Shown piece by piece: positions 21,140 to 31,080 of a DNA stretch of 64,000 nucleotides. The DNA lies in NCBI RefSeq assembly GCF_040183065.1, contig NC_091125.1, forward strand, positions 124,651,121-124,715,120. The letters are read 5' to 3'. The notes below the pieces were generated by a model that searched no databases, had not been told where the DNA came from, and saw nothing but the letters and a program-made list of their open reading frames with translations. How positions within the stretch are numbered: the stretch's first letter is position 1; each line of letters begins with the position of its first letter. The translations under genes were made by a program, and so were the position numbers. This DNA is from Periplaneta americana (taxonomy: Eukaryota > Arthropoda > Insecta > Blattodea > Blattidae).

Positions 21140-21990
21140 TTGAGTATATCCTCACAATTTAAATATTTAGGCATTATTATTGACCAACATTTAAAATGGG
21201 ACAAGTATATCTCCTTCCTTTGTAACAGATTGCGTAAAACAATCCACAAATTTTCCATTCTACGCTCTTATTTACCTGTTTATGTTTTGCGTACTGTGTA
21301 CTTAGCTCTGATTCAATCAATAATTCAGTATGGTATTTTAGGTTGGGGAGGAACGGCAAAATCGACTCTCCATCCTTTAAATTTGCACCAAATAAGAATT
21401 ATCAAAATTTGTCTATATAAACCTTTTGATTATCCAACAAAATTAATTTTTCAGGAATTTGGTGTATCAAATCTAGAACAAATTTATAAACACACATTGC
21501 TGATTTACTTCCATAAAACCACAATAAATTTAAATTTGATCCTCACGAATACCATACGAGACAAAACTACAGTTTCTTTCTAAATACTCCCAAATGCCAC
21601 ACAACTGCTGGATTAAAACACAGCATAAATTTTGGACCCAAAATATATAATGAATTAATTAGAGCTTACCCTGAGCTAAATACACTTAACACACATAGAT
21701 TTAAGAAACAAATCAGATTAATTATTTAATTGTTTAAGCTAATTGAGTTAAAAATTGATACTCTAATATTTATGCACTTTTGTATTTTTTATTTGTATAT
21801 AGATCATATTATTACATGCTGAATTATTTTACCATTTATTAATGTTATTGTGCTCAATGAACTCTCTTAATTTTGTGATATATTTTGCATAAGTGATCTG
21901 AACTGCGCCCGAGCACGAGCTTCTGTTCTTTCAGGATGCAATGCCTAATGTAGCTCAAGTGTAAAGTATTAAATAAATTAAAAAAAAAAA
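21140..21990 (+). mobile_element. Jockey/CR1-like LINE 3' fragment with poly(A) (family D, copy 1)
   Basis: ORF 21140-21583 begins FKYLGIIIDQHLKWDKYISF, the 'YLG..ID..L.W..HI' block following the RT catalytic core, and continues to SIIQYGILGWGGTAKSTLHP. A frameshift near 21570 moves the remaining C-terminal sequence to another frame (ending near 21729 with FKKQIRLII). The 3' UTR has GAGCACGAGCTTCTG and a 10-base A-run at 21980-21989. This family uses a poly(A) tail, unlike families A, B and C. 5'-truncated. Confidence 0.85.
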
Positions 21991-22346
21991 GGAAATGCAG
22001 ATAAACAGTTTAAATACAAAAACATTAATGTAAACAAAGAAGAAAAATGTAGAGAGAGGAAAATATATAAAAAAAATCGTGTATTCCGAACAGTTGCCTT
22101 CTACCCACTGAAGACATCGGAATCATCGCCGTAATGCTCATTTTACCCAAGACATTAACTGTTTCGTGCGCCCACGTCCACACTTCGCTTTGCGGAAATT
22201 TGTAACAAGATTTTGTACTTCAGTCTGTGTGTGTTCAATCTTCTCACAAGCAACTACACTGAATCATGTGATTTCCCATGCTCTGTCATAGACTGTTCAA
22301 TACATCGTAGTTTGTACTTCATTTTAATATTTTTACTGATATAACA
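21991..22346. other. Unannotated sequence
   Basis: A-rich to 22080, then unique-looking sequence. Nothing recognised. Confidence 0.5.
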
Positions 22347-23633
22347 GTTTATACTAGAGGTGGAGAAAAAATAACGTATCGGTTATTTTGGAACAGTTCC
22401 TTGCTTGAAACTGTTCCAAAACTTAACAGCATCTTGGAATACTAGGTTCCAAAATAACGCTAGTACGAAATACAGTACTTGCTGTTACAAAATACTCCTT
22501 TCACTTTGGAACTACATTATGACAACGCCTGTTCCACAGAACGGAACAGGTTTGGCACTATTGAAAGCAGTGCTCCAACTTTTAGAAAACACAGGTGGAC
22601 TCAAATATTTGAGGTATAAGTTAAATAAATGTCATACGTATAATGATAACACGATAAATTATTGGGTGGGCTCGGATCCCACGAGCCCATATAAGTTGGC
22701 GCCACTGTTTGAAAGGAGAATTGGGAATCCTTTCTTCGCACTGAAAGAAATGTTGGAATCTGAAGTGAAAGATAAATAGTAAAGATATGGAGAACCTTTT
22801 TAAAATATCTACACATTATCTTGAAACTAATGTTACTGAGTATAGGATTCTATCTAGAGTTTATTAACTACATTGTGAATTTTATCAAGGTAGATGAAAA
22901 TATATAGATTATGTTTTATTTACAAATATTTTACAATTTTAGTTTCATTACCAATTCTTGAAATTAAACTAATTTCTGTTGAAATATGACTACTGTCGAA
23001 GTTTTTTATTTACAAAAATACAACGGTAAATTTTCATATTTCATTACTTTTCGTGACGGTATTAATATTAAATTTAGCACGGCCGATATGATTATAGCTT
23101 TTATTTGCTAATTTTTGGAGAAATTGAACACTATTGTAAATAGGTTTTATTTACAATTGGGAACCACTTCGATTTCGTGACCAATAAAATTTACAAAAAT
23201 TTAAAATTGCATTACATTTCCTGCTTCGGACAAACCTGATCTACGAATTCAATTTGGCATTAGAAAACATTTCTTTTCCACGAATCCACATCTCGGCTCA
23301 CTATGACATCATACTGCATCGCATGGCATACAGGGAAGTATGTGATAATTTAGCTTCCTAAATGCCACTGTTATATTACATACTAGTCGTACGTGCATGT
23401 TCCAAAATACCACTGTTACATTACATACTAGTAGTACGTACCTGTTCCAAAATATTACTCTTCCATCTGATACTAGTCAACCGTGCGGTTCCAAGATGCC
23501 TTGTACTTACACACAAGTTACATAATTATGGTACTGTTATTTCGGAACTGTTATTTGGAACCTAGTATTTTCAAAGAACTGGAATAGTTGGAACAGTTAC
23601 GAGAAAATAACTTTTCCCATCTCTAGTTTATAC
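22347..23633. mobile_element. Non-autonomous hAT element, copy 2 (8-bp target duplication)
   Basis: Element 22355-23625 (1,271 bp) is flanked by GTTTATAC at 22347-22354 and 23626-23633. Ends TAGAGGTGGAGAAAA and TTTTCCCATCTCTA match those of the 17.8-kb element, and the two share most interior sequence (GGAACTACATTATGACAA, TTTTCATATTTCATTAC and others). It lacks the hairpin, the TA array and several tandem units, accounting for the ~600-bp size difference. An ORF at 22405-22779 has no transposase motif. Mobilisation by an hAT transposase elsewhere is inferred. Confidence 0.9.
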
Positions 23634-23789
23634 AAGCATTTTATCGATGTTTTAAATTTTTAAATTTCAGAATTGTATTGCTTCACAACAAATGTTTATA
23701 CTTTATTCAATTTTAACAGTGTTTCACATTACATTAGTTTGCACACACGTACTGTATATTTACACAGATGTATTTATGTATTCATTGGC
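23634..23789. other. Unannotated sequence
   Basis: Short spacer between hAT copy 2 and a hammerhead-like motif. It may belong to a degraded Penelope-type terminus, but no coding sequence is visible. Confidence 0.35.
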
Positions 23790-23835
23790 ATAACTTCTGA
23801 AGATGACTCAATCAAGTCGAAAACGTTAAATATTT
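23790..23835 (+). ncRNA. Hammerhead-ribozyme-like motif (possible Penelope-like terminus)
   Basis: Plus strand: CTGAAGA at 23797-23803 (fits the conserved CUGANGA), then stem II GACT...AGTC around a 6-base loop, then GAA. The palindrome AACGTT follows, supplying a very short stem III, and then A at the position of the cleavage-site nucleotide. Stem I pairing is weak (about 2 pairs). Short-stem-III hammerheads are known in Penelope-like retroelement terminal repeats. No Penelope coding sequence is seen nearby. Confidence 0.4.
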
Positions 23836-24189
23836 ATTAAACCAAATGTTTACAAATAACTTCTAGTTAATTGTTCCGAACAGATAAGCATAGATGGACC
23901 TTATGTTCAACTTTAACTTTTAGTAAATGTAGATGGATTTATTGCGCAATGTTACACATACAGATGTACTATATTATAAGAAATTTCTCTTAAATCCCAT
24001 GCACAGATCTTCTGACCGTACGTGCTGTGTAAAACAAGTCTTACTTTGTAGGTTTCACCTTCCCTCGCCTATAGTTAGATCCAAACACTTTCCAAAAGAG
24101 CACACAGATTAAAATAAAAATGACACAAACAAAACACATTATATAATATATCCTAACCTAAACAGGCATAAAAGTGTATAATTGAGTAT
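23836..24189. other. Unannotated sequence
   Basis: Nothing recognised. Confidence 0.45.
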
Positions 24190-24490
24190 CCCATCGTCAG
24201 TTCGTATCACAAACTTCAACAGCTGAAGTTCTAATCTGTCTCGCCTTCAAGAGGAACAATCCAGTCTTCTGTTCCCATTCTCTATTCCCCATGAGGTCAA
24301 GATATGCAAGACATGACTTAACATCGAGGGTGGTAGATATTTTTTTCGGATATGTTCCAATTCGACATACTGAAATAAAATGTGTGTCCAGGAGTCCTTT
24401 TCTCCTCACAGTGGACAAAGGCGCTCTCCCTCTTCTTTGACAATTTTATTATCCTTGCATACCCCCAATCTTAGCCACGCTAAATCTGCT
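24190..24490 (-). pseudogene. Possible LINE C-terminal zinc-knuckle relic
   Basis: Minus-strand frames give ADLAWLRLGVCKDNKIV then GERLCPLCEEKRTPGHT, resembling the C-x2-C...H end region of R1/Jockey-type LINE proteins. Frames are broken by stops. No RT block present. Tentative. Confidence 0.35.
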
Positions 24491-24734
24491 CTGCTATCTT
24501 TAACTTAATATAATAATTTATCGGATTTCCATTATGGCTTTTAAATTTACTTTTATACTGGTTTTAATGACTAGGTATACTCTAAATTTAAAAGGCATCA
24601 GACTTTCTATAAAATAACTACTTACATTTTGCATAGGCCTACTTAATTTATAAATATTTAAAAATGTTTAAATTATAACTGATATTGGACTTGAATTACT
24701 TATACAGTCTAAAACATTATACAAATCAAATTAT
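24491..24734. other. Unannotated sequence
   Basis: A+T-rich, nothing recognised. Confidence 0.4.
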
Positions 24735-25010
24735 GTATGTACTATTTCCACACCTGTGGAGTAATGGTTAGTGCGTCTGGATGCGAAACCAGGTGGCCCA
24801 GGTTCGATTCCCGGTCGGGGAAAGTTACCTGGTTGATGTTTTCTCCGGGGTTTTCCCTCAACCCAATATGAGAAAATGCTGGGTAACTATCGGTACTGGA
24901 TCCCGGACTCATTTCACCGGCAGTATCACCTTCATCTCATTCAGAAGCTAAATAACTAAAGATGTTGATAAAGCGTCGTAAAATGACCTACTTAAAAAGT
25001 ATGTACTATT
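24735..25010 (+). mobile_element. tRNA-derived SINE with 12-bp target duplication (family S1)
   Basis: GTATGTACTATT at 24735-24746 and 24999-25010 flanks a 252-bp element. The 5' head is tRNA-like: the A-box region (GTGGAGTAATGG) and B box (GGTTCGATTCC) are correctly spaced for a type-2 Pol III promoter. The body (TTTTCTCCGGGGTTTTCCCT...) ends AAGCGTCGTAAAATGACCTA. The same family recurs at 28.5, 46.7 and 51.5 kb. The perfect duplication indicates recent LINE-assisted insertion. Confidence 0.9.
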
Positions 25011-25779
25011 CAAATTTATACATTGATCTAAAACTTTGACATTGTTTTTCTCAAACCATGGGTTTTTTTTAACTTAAGCGATTATTGCACCCAGAAGATT
25101 GTAGAAGATAGAAAACTCACTATAGTTCCCCCTGGATGAAGGCATAAGAAGAGAAACATAATATCTAGCCATGAACAGAGAGCAATAAATAGCCATTGAT
25201 GAGTCAGAATGCGAACTAGAATCCGGTAAATTTGTAGCCAGAAACAGTACAGTTTGAGCTAAGGAAGGAGTATTATCTTAGCCTTTGTTGTAAACATTGC
25301 TCTCAATGCTGAATATAGTGTGCGAAGAGCCACTAACTGTCTTCGGCTTTGTTGTGAAGTTCAACATATTCCAACAAGTAAAACGAGGCAATCAATCTTA
25401 GCTTCAGTTGCGAAACTCTACGCTAGATGTCTCTCGCAGCTTCCCTATTATTGAATCTTCCTTTGAATAGTTATTATAATGGAGAGTAATGATGCAGATG
25501 TATTGTACCAAAGCGGTTAAATGGATGCGCCTCTTGTTCCACAGGGTGATTAACAAACAAAATCACAAGACATGGGATCTAATTCGCGAATTGTCGTATT
25601 GATCAAAGTCCCTTTTGACTCAAGTTCCAGTAGTAAAGTTCTCTGCTTTTGTTTAGCTGTTGCATTCAGTGCAATACGAAAGAGCGAGTTCTCAAGATTT
25701 TACGGCGTACAACGAGTGATGCAATTTAATTTTTCATTATTGACGAAATCATTTTAATATAATTGGTAGAACTACAATT
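25011..25779. other. Unannotated sequence
   Basis: No element ends or coding sequence recognised. Confidence 0.5.
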
Positions 25780-25899
25780 AGTTCATGAAATATTACTTAA
25801 TTTCGATGCTTTATTGGGACTTACTTAGGGATCCGTGAAAGTCACATAAAAAGGTAACATGTTTATTCACTATATTATTTCAAAGTAAAAAGCAGAAGC

Positions 25900-26007
25900 G
25901 TATCAAAAATTGTTTCTCACTATTTTTACATTTTTTTAGGGAGAGGTCCACAGCTTTCACCACATTTTCGAAGGGGTCCGTGACTCAAAAAAGGTTAAGA
26001 ACCACTG
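25900..26007 (-). mobile_element. hAT-like terminal fragment
   Basis: Read from 26007 on the minus strand it begins CAGTGGTTCTTAACC, the common end of a widespread hAT group, followed by GAGTCACGGACCCCTTCG. No matching inverted end was found to the left, so only one end seems to remain. Confidence 0.5.
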
Positions 26008-26156
26008 TCCTAGCATGATTGACAAGATTATTTACCACTTTATTTCAATGTTATATTTCTTTTAAAATTAGAGAGTTGTATTTACAATATACGTATTTAC
26101 ATTATCTACACAAGAAATGCTATTATGATTTTGCCTTCTGTATTTCCTTAGAAAGT

Positions 26157-26225
26157 AGGATTTGATTAAATCATCAGCTCTCCAGTGAGGAGGATTTGAT
26201 TAAATCATCAGCTCTCCAGTGAGGA
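26157..26225. repeat. Perfect 33-bp tandem duplication
   Basis: GGATTTGATTAAATCATCAG plus CTCTCCAGTGAG occurs twice in direct succession. Each unit contains the near-palindrome TGATTAAATCA. Confidence 0.9.
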
Positions 26226-26600
26226 TAACAGCAAGGATTCTGAATACAAAGCAGTTATGTTTTTTAAGCCGATTAATTAAAAAAAATACTAAATTTTAGA
26301 TTTGGGATTTCCTTGTTGCCAAAATATCATATTCACAAAATCATCTTTCTTGAAAATATAAATGATATTCAATGATATGTAAAGAGTCCCTAAGAATTTC
26401 TAATAAGATGTTTTGTCTTTGAAAGATTTAGAATTTTAATTTCACTAATACTGTAGTTGGTAGGTAGGCTGTGGAAGGGAACCTCTCGCTCCAAATAACG
26501 TACCTTGTTTTGTTTGCTGTGTTTATTATCATCACCATTACCATCACCGTCACCATCATCGTCACTTATCACTATCATCATTGCTATCTTGGTTTTCTTA
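26226..26600. other. Unannotated sequence with a (CAT)n stretch
   Basis: Contains an imperfect CAT/CAC trinucleotide run at 26524-26583. Nothing else recognised. Confidence 0.5.
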
Positions 26601-26734
26601 CTTTTTTCCTTCTATTAGCTTCATGAGAGCTCTATAGTGATATTTCGACTCTGTTGACCCTCTATAGGGCTTTAATTTAATTTCTATTATTTTTATCACT
26701 GTTTGTATTTTTTTTGTATATTTATGTGTGCTAT

Positions 26735-26779
26735 CGGGTAGGATGGAAGAGGAGGCCTTATGGCCTTAATCCTGTCAGA

Positions 26780-26839
<60 letters not shown>

Positions 26840-26840
26840 A
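26735..26840 (+). mobile_element. LINE 3'-end remnant with (AAAT)n tail
   Basis: GGAGGCCTTATGGCCTTAAT then CCTGTCAGATT, followed by about 15 AAAT units (26781-26839), the terminal pattern of an insect LINE. No coding sequence remains upstream. Confidence 0.6.
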
Positions 26841-27474
26841 GCTGGAAAGAAAGAAAGAAGTAAGAAAGAAATAAAGAAATAAAAAGTACCGGTAAATAAA
26901 TAACAGAGTAATAAATAAGTACAAGAATGTATAAATAAATGAACACTTAAATTAATGCCGTATCAGTAGATCTATCCATTTTACAAAGCGCCAGCGATAT
27001 TACTTCTTGGTTACGCTATGCTTGAATGCGCTACATTGTCTTTTTACATTTGCGACAGGTTTCCAGCGCCCTCCCACCAAGTGCCCGGGCGCTCAAAGTG
27101 CAGAATGCCCGCCGTGAGCACGTCTATCTTAGTAAATAGGAAGCCACTAAGGCCGTTCATCAAGAATCGAACTGTAATATTCTCCATAAATGATGCTTAA
27201 CTCACACCGCTAGCTTAACACCATTTTATGTTGTACGCCTCGCAGATTTTTCGCAATGTGGGCTGCCGTTTCTGCGGTAGTAACTTTACTTACTCAATCC
27301 TGTTTAATTGGGTAAATGTTTATGTGTTACAAGAGATGGTCTTAAGTGTCCTCGTTGATATCTCTGATGATTGATCTGAAATACCTACTCCAATAATCTC
27401 CTCTTGCGAAAAATCCTAAATCATTTGTAGGATATTTTCTTTCACTTTTTATGTAACACAAAACTATAAATTAC
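26841..27474. other. Unannotated sequence
   Basis: A-rich to 26945, then GC-richer sequence (27040-27130) with unrecognised short ORFs. Confidence 0.45.
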
Positions 27475-28450
27475 TGGCTTCAATATGCCATACACCATTC
27501 TCAAGCAATTAAAAAAAATAGCTTGCACAACATTAAGCATGAATGAGTAATTCTTTAAACAAATAAAAAAAACACAACTTGCACTGCATTACGCACGAAT
27601 GAGTAATCCCTTCAGTGTTTTCAAATAATTAGCGAACAACACTGTAGCTTGCACTACACTGCACATTAATGAGCATTTCCTTCAGTATTCCTTAACAATT
27701 AGAAAAAGACGCAATAGCTTTCATTATATTATGCATAGATGATTAATATCTTAGTATTCTCAAACAATTAGGAAAAGATGCAATAGTGTTCACTACATTA
27801 CGTTAGGATTATTAATATCTTCAGTATTCTCAAACATTTAGAAAAAGATGAAATAGCTTTCACTACATTAGCATAAACTGATAATTAATACCTTCAGTAT
27901 TCTCAAAGAATTAGAAAAAAATACAATATCTTGTACTACACTACACACGAATAAGTAATTCCTTCAGCATTCTGAAACAGCTAGAAAAGCACAATAGCTT
28001 GCACTACATTAGGCATGGATGAGTACCGGTAGTCCCTTCAGTATTCTCAAACAATTAGAAAAAAAAAATGCAATAGCTTGCACTACACTAGGTACGAATG
28101 AGTAATCCCTTCAGTATCTTCAAAGAATTTGACAAAATACAATAACTTGCACTACACTACGCACGAATGAGTAATTCCCTCACCATTGTCAAACAATTAG
28201 AAAAAAAAAACAATAGCTTGTACTACACTAGGTACACACGAATAAGTAGGTCTAATTCCTTCAGCAGTCTGAAGTAGCTAGAAGAAACGAAGCAATAGCT
28301 TGCATTGCACTACACATGAATAATTCCTTCAGTATTCTCAAACAATTACGTAGGAGAAAACACATATCTTACACTATTCACGCATGAGTAATCTCGTCGG
28401 AGTTCCCAAACAATTATAAAAAAAAAAAACATAGTAGCTAGCACTACATT
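27475..28450. repeat. Degenerate ~70-bp satellite (about 14 units)
   Basis: A unit of the form CAATTAGAAAAA...CAATAGCTTGCACTACA...TACGCACGAATGAGTAAT...CCTTCAGTATTCTCAAA recurs about every 65-80 bases. Units are diverged and vary in length, so the array is old. A homologous piece continues at 28703-28835, beyond a SINE insertion. Confidence 0.85.
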
Positions 28451-28702
28451 TTAAAGCGGTTATTTTAAGACGTTTTATTAACTGCTATGGTTATCTAGCG
28501 TCTGAGTGAGACGAAGATGAAAATTCCGGCGACATGAGTCCAGGGTCCAGCGGCGAAAGTTAACCAGCATTTGCTCTTAATGAGTGGAGGGAAAATCCCG
28601 GAAAAAACCTCAATCAGGTAACTTATCCCAGTCACAATTTGAATCAGGGCCCGCTCGTTTCATAGTGAGGCATGCTAACCGTTACTTCACAGCGATTCCT
28701 TT
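28451..28702 (-). mobile_element. tRNA-derived SINE (family S1), diverged, inside the satellite
   Basis: Minus-strand copy matching the 24.7-kb SINE through its body (plus strand shows GAGTCCAGGGTCCAGCGGCG and GGAAAAAACCTCAATCAGGT). The tRNA head at the right has mutated A and B boxes. It splits the ~70-bp satellite array. Confidence 0.85.
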
Positions 28703-28835
28703 ACATTACATTATACATAAGCGTATAATCCCTTCAATATTCTTATACAATTAGGAAAAAGAATGCAATAACTTGCATTACATTACGAAAGAATAAGTAA
28801 TCCCTTCAATAATTCACAGCAGACTGAATTGAATT
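28703..28835. repeat. ~70-bp satellite, continuation
   Basis: Two further units (ATACAATTAGGAAAAAGAAT, GCAATAACTTGCATTACATT) after the SINE. Confidence 0.8.
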
Positions 28836-29565
28836 GCACGCATGCAACGCCCGAAAAACGCCCTTGAACTTCGGCGCGTACAACAGGTACACTGTGGGAA
28901 GTAACTTTGCTGTACGTCACGTGGCGTCATGTAGGGAGAACTCTGTATTATACTGTTGAATATATGTCAACTGATCCGAATTGTATCTGGACCTACAGCG
29001 GTTTTCGTTATATTATATAAATGAGCATAAGAGAAGAAGTAAAGAGAAATTACTAAATTCCCCTCCTGTACAGTACAATGGAAAGACAAAAGGGTGCTGG
29101 AGAAATAACGTACGTTTAAACCCGGTATCAATTATTCGAAGTTTTGTTTGCAAACACAGTGGCTGGGATGAGGTGAACAGAAAACGCGTTTGTTGTACAT
29201 TCGAGTATTGCTGACTGTGGCATCGTACATTGTTTTGCTGGAATATGCTCTCTCCCTCTCCCCACTTTCATTCCATACTTGGACTCATTTTGCGGTTGCA
29301 ATCACTGCTGATTCAGAGCGCATCAGCTCTAACTCGGCAATAATTGTTTTAAAAAACCCATAGCCAGTCCAAATGGCAGCGAATATCGCCTTTATTGTCA
29401 CTAGTACAAGTATCCTTACTTCTTCCTCCTTTAAAACTCTATAAGTTAATCCCAGCAACACGAAAACTAGCGACTTTTAAAATCTTTCTGCATAGTATAT
29501 TTATTGTAAGGAGTGATTCTCAACCCAGGGGCTAAGAGAAGTTAATGGAGGACATAAATAAATAA
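28836..29565. other. Unannotated sequence
   Basis: A 77-codon plus-strand ORF (28981-29214) has no recognised motif. At 29509 TGATTCTCAACCCAGGGG resembles a hAT end, without a partner. Confidence 0.4.
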
Positions 29566-29569
29566 ATAA

Positions 29570-29606
<37 letters not shown>

Positions 29607-29650
29607 TAATAACAATGATAAAAATAATGATGATAATAATATTTACTTAC
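29566..29650. repeat. (AAT)n microsatellite, LINE tail
   Basis: Imperfect AAT/GAT array next to the 3' end of the minus-strand LINE fragment. Confidence 0.9.
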
Positions 29651-30129
29651 TTTCTGGCTTTTAAGGAACCCGGAGGTTCATTGCCGCCCTAACATAAGCT
29701 CGCCATTGATCCCTATCCTGAGCAAGATTAATCCAGTCTCTACCATCATATCCCACCTCCCTCAAATCCATTCTAATATTATCTTCCCACCTACGTCTCG
29801 GCCTCCCCAAAGATCTTTTTCCCTCCGGCCTCCCAACTAACACGCTATATGCATTTCTGGATTCGCCCATACGTGCTACATGCCCTGCCCATCTCAAACG
29901 TCTGGATTTAATGTTCCTAATTATGTCAGGTGATGAATACAATGCGTGCAGCTCTGCGTTGTGTAACTTTCTCCATTCTCCTGTAACTTCATTCCTCTTA
30001 GTCCCAAATTTTTCCTAACAACCTTATTCTCAAACACCCTTAATCTATGTTCCTCTCTCAAAGTGAGAGTCCAAGTTTCACAACCATACAGAATAACCGG
30101 TAATATAACTGTTTTATAAATTCTAACTT
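29651..30129 (-). mobile_element. RTE-like LINE fragment (family A, copy 5)
   Basis: Minus-strand ORF 29661-29942 gives SSPDIIRNIKSRRLRWAGHV and EGKRSLGRPRRRWEDNIRMD, the intact C-terminal tail of the family. Upstream, a one-base deletion ('CCAAATTTTTCC') shifts the frame. It is truncated at 30129, next to AAT-type sequence. This copy keeps the W of RRRWED that copy 4 has lost. Confidence 0.9.
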
Positions 30130-30170
30130 AATGATGATAATAATCAATTATTTATATTATTATTATTATG

Positions 30171-30210
<40 letters not shown>
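30130..30210. repeat. (AAT)n/(ATT)n palindromic microsatellite
   Basis: The array is bounded by AATCAATTATTTATATT (30141-30157) and its reverse complement at 30210-30226, so an inverted piece of the Penelope-like terminus caps both sides. Confidence 0.8.
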
Positions 30211-30212
<2 letters not shown>

Positions 30213-30265
30213 TAAATAATTGATTAAATGGCGATCTTATTTGTGTTAATTATGTAAGCGTGTGC

Positions 30266-30309
30266 GGCTTACAGCTGTTTCGGTGCTACTTGACACCATC
30301 CTCAGAGTC
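30266..30309 (-). ncRNA. Hammerhead-ribozyme-like motif in Penelope left terminal repeat
   Basis: Minus strand: CTGAGGA (fits CUGANGA), stem II GGTG...CACC with an 8-base loop, GAA, then the palindrome ACAGCTGT as a short stem III, then A at the cleavage position. All strictly conserved core bases are present. Stem I is GACT/AGCC with one A-C mismatch. The palindromic stem III is the kind that works as a dimer. Short-stem-III hammerheads in Penelope pLTRs are established knowledge. Confidence 0.65.
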
Positions 30310-30329
30310 TTCTGAGTCTTGGCGTCATC

Positions 30330-30826
30330 TCAACTTCGCTGCCTGTTGTGTGGGTGCGTTCGTGTGATGAAGAGTTGTGTCAAATAGTGTGTGTGTTCTG
30401 AAATATTGATCTGTGTGTTGAGAATTTGATTAGGGTGTGTTTTAGTCTGTCTGTATATTTCATATTGTTCTAGTGTGTTGAGATTTTGGTTGTTGGGTTG
30501 TATGTGTATGATTTCCATGTTTGTATTTATGTTATTGTATGTATGGTTAGCATTAGTTATGTGTTCGGCATATGTAGATGTATTGTGTCCTCTGGTTATT
30601 GCTTTAATGTGTTCTTTGGATCCATTTTGGAATGATCTGCCTGTCTGTCCAATGTAGAAATTGTCGCAACTATTGCATGTGAGTTTGTATACGACTGTGT
30701 GGTTGTATTTATTTGTTTGTGTTGTTTGTGTGTTGAGATGTCTTTGTAGTGTGTTTTCTGTTCTGAATGCTATGTTGTATTTCTGTTTTCTGAATGAGGA
30801 TGCGATCTTGTGTGTGTTATTTTTGT
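30330..30826 (-). pseudogene. GIY-YIG endonuclease domain of a Penelope-like element (truncated ORF)
   Basis: Open minus-strand frame of roughly 165 codons ending at a TGA (30330-30332). It contains KIASSFRKQKYNIAFRT, then YKLTCNSCDNFYIGQTGRSF and KEHIKAI. The Y...L.C..C...YIG.TGR.F......H pattern is the GIY-YIG fold with the CC-containing linker of Penelope-like elements. In this family the domain nicks target DNA for integration. The following ~90 residues (EYEIYRQTK-like, LNTLEQYEIY) match the usual C-terminal end. The RT domain that should precede it is missing, so the protein cannot be complete. Confidence 0.85.
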
Positions 30827-30886
30827 GTCAAATAGTGTGTGTGTTCTGATCTGTGTGTTGAGTTGAGATGGCGCCAAGACACAGAA

Positions 30887-30930
30887 GGCTCTGAGGATGG
30901 TGTCAAGTAGCAACGAGACAGTTGTAAGCC
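30887..30930 (+). ncRNA. Hammerhead-ribozyme-like motif in Penelope right terminal repeat (mutated)
   Basis: Plus strand: stem I GGCT/AGCC is perfect, CTGAGGA is intact, but the second core strand reads GAGA instead of GAAA and stem II (GGTG/CAAC) has a mismatch. Probably inactive. It mirrors the better-preserved copy in the left arm, and together they give the ancestral stem I and core. Confidence 0.6.
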
Positions 30931-31021
30931 GCACATGGTTATATATTTAACACGAGTAAGATCGCCATTTAATCAATTATTTATATTCAAGTGATAAAAG
31001 TAGTGGACGAAAGATTTAACA

Positions 31022-31059
<38 letters not shown>

Positions 31060-31080
31060 TATTATTATTATTATAATAAA
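31022..31080. repeat. (AAT)n/(ATT)n palindromic microsatellite
   Basis: AAT array running directly into ATT array, forming a potential hairpin. Confidence 0.9.

Larger units (their letters stand above)
30211..30985 (-). mobile_element. Penelope-like element, 3' part with inverted terminal repeats
   Basis: Inverted repeats of about 124 bases (30211-30334 and 30862-30985, ~85-90% identical) enclose a minus-strand reading frame encoding a GIY-YIG endonuclease. Penelope-like elements combine RT with a C-terminal GIY-YIG domain and carry terminal repeats (pLTRs) in direct or inverted orientation, which fits. The RT domain is absent: the frame starts just inside the right arm. A 23-base segment, GTCAAATAGTGTGTGTGTTC and three more bases, appears near both 30377 and 30828, marking a rearranged junction. 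Confidence 0.85.

Noticed and set aside
27475..28835. CRISPR-like repeat-spacer pattern
   Set aside because: Repeats are diverged and variable in spacing, the genome is eukaryotic, and there are no cas genes.
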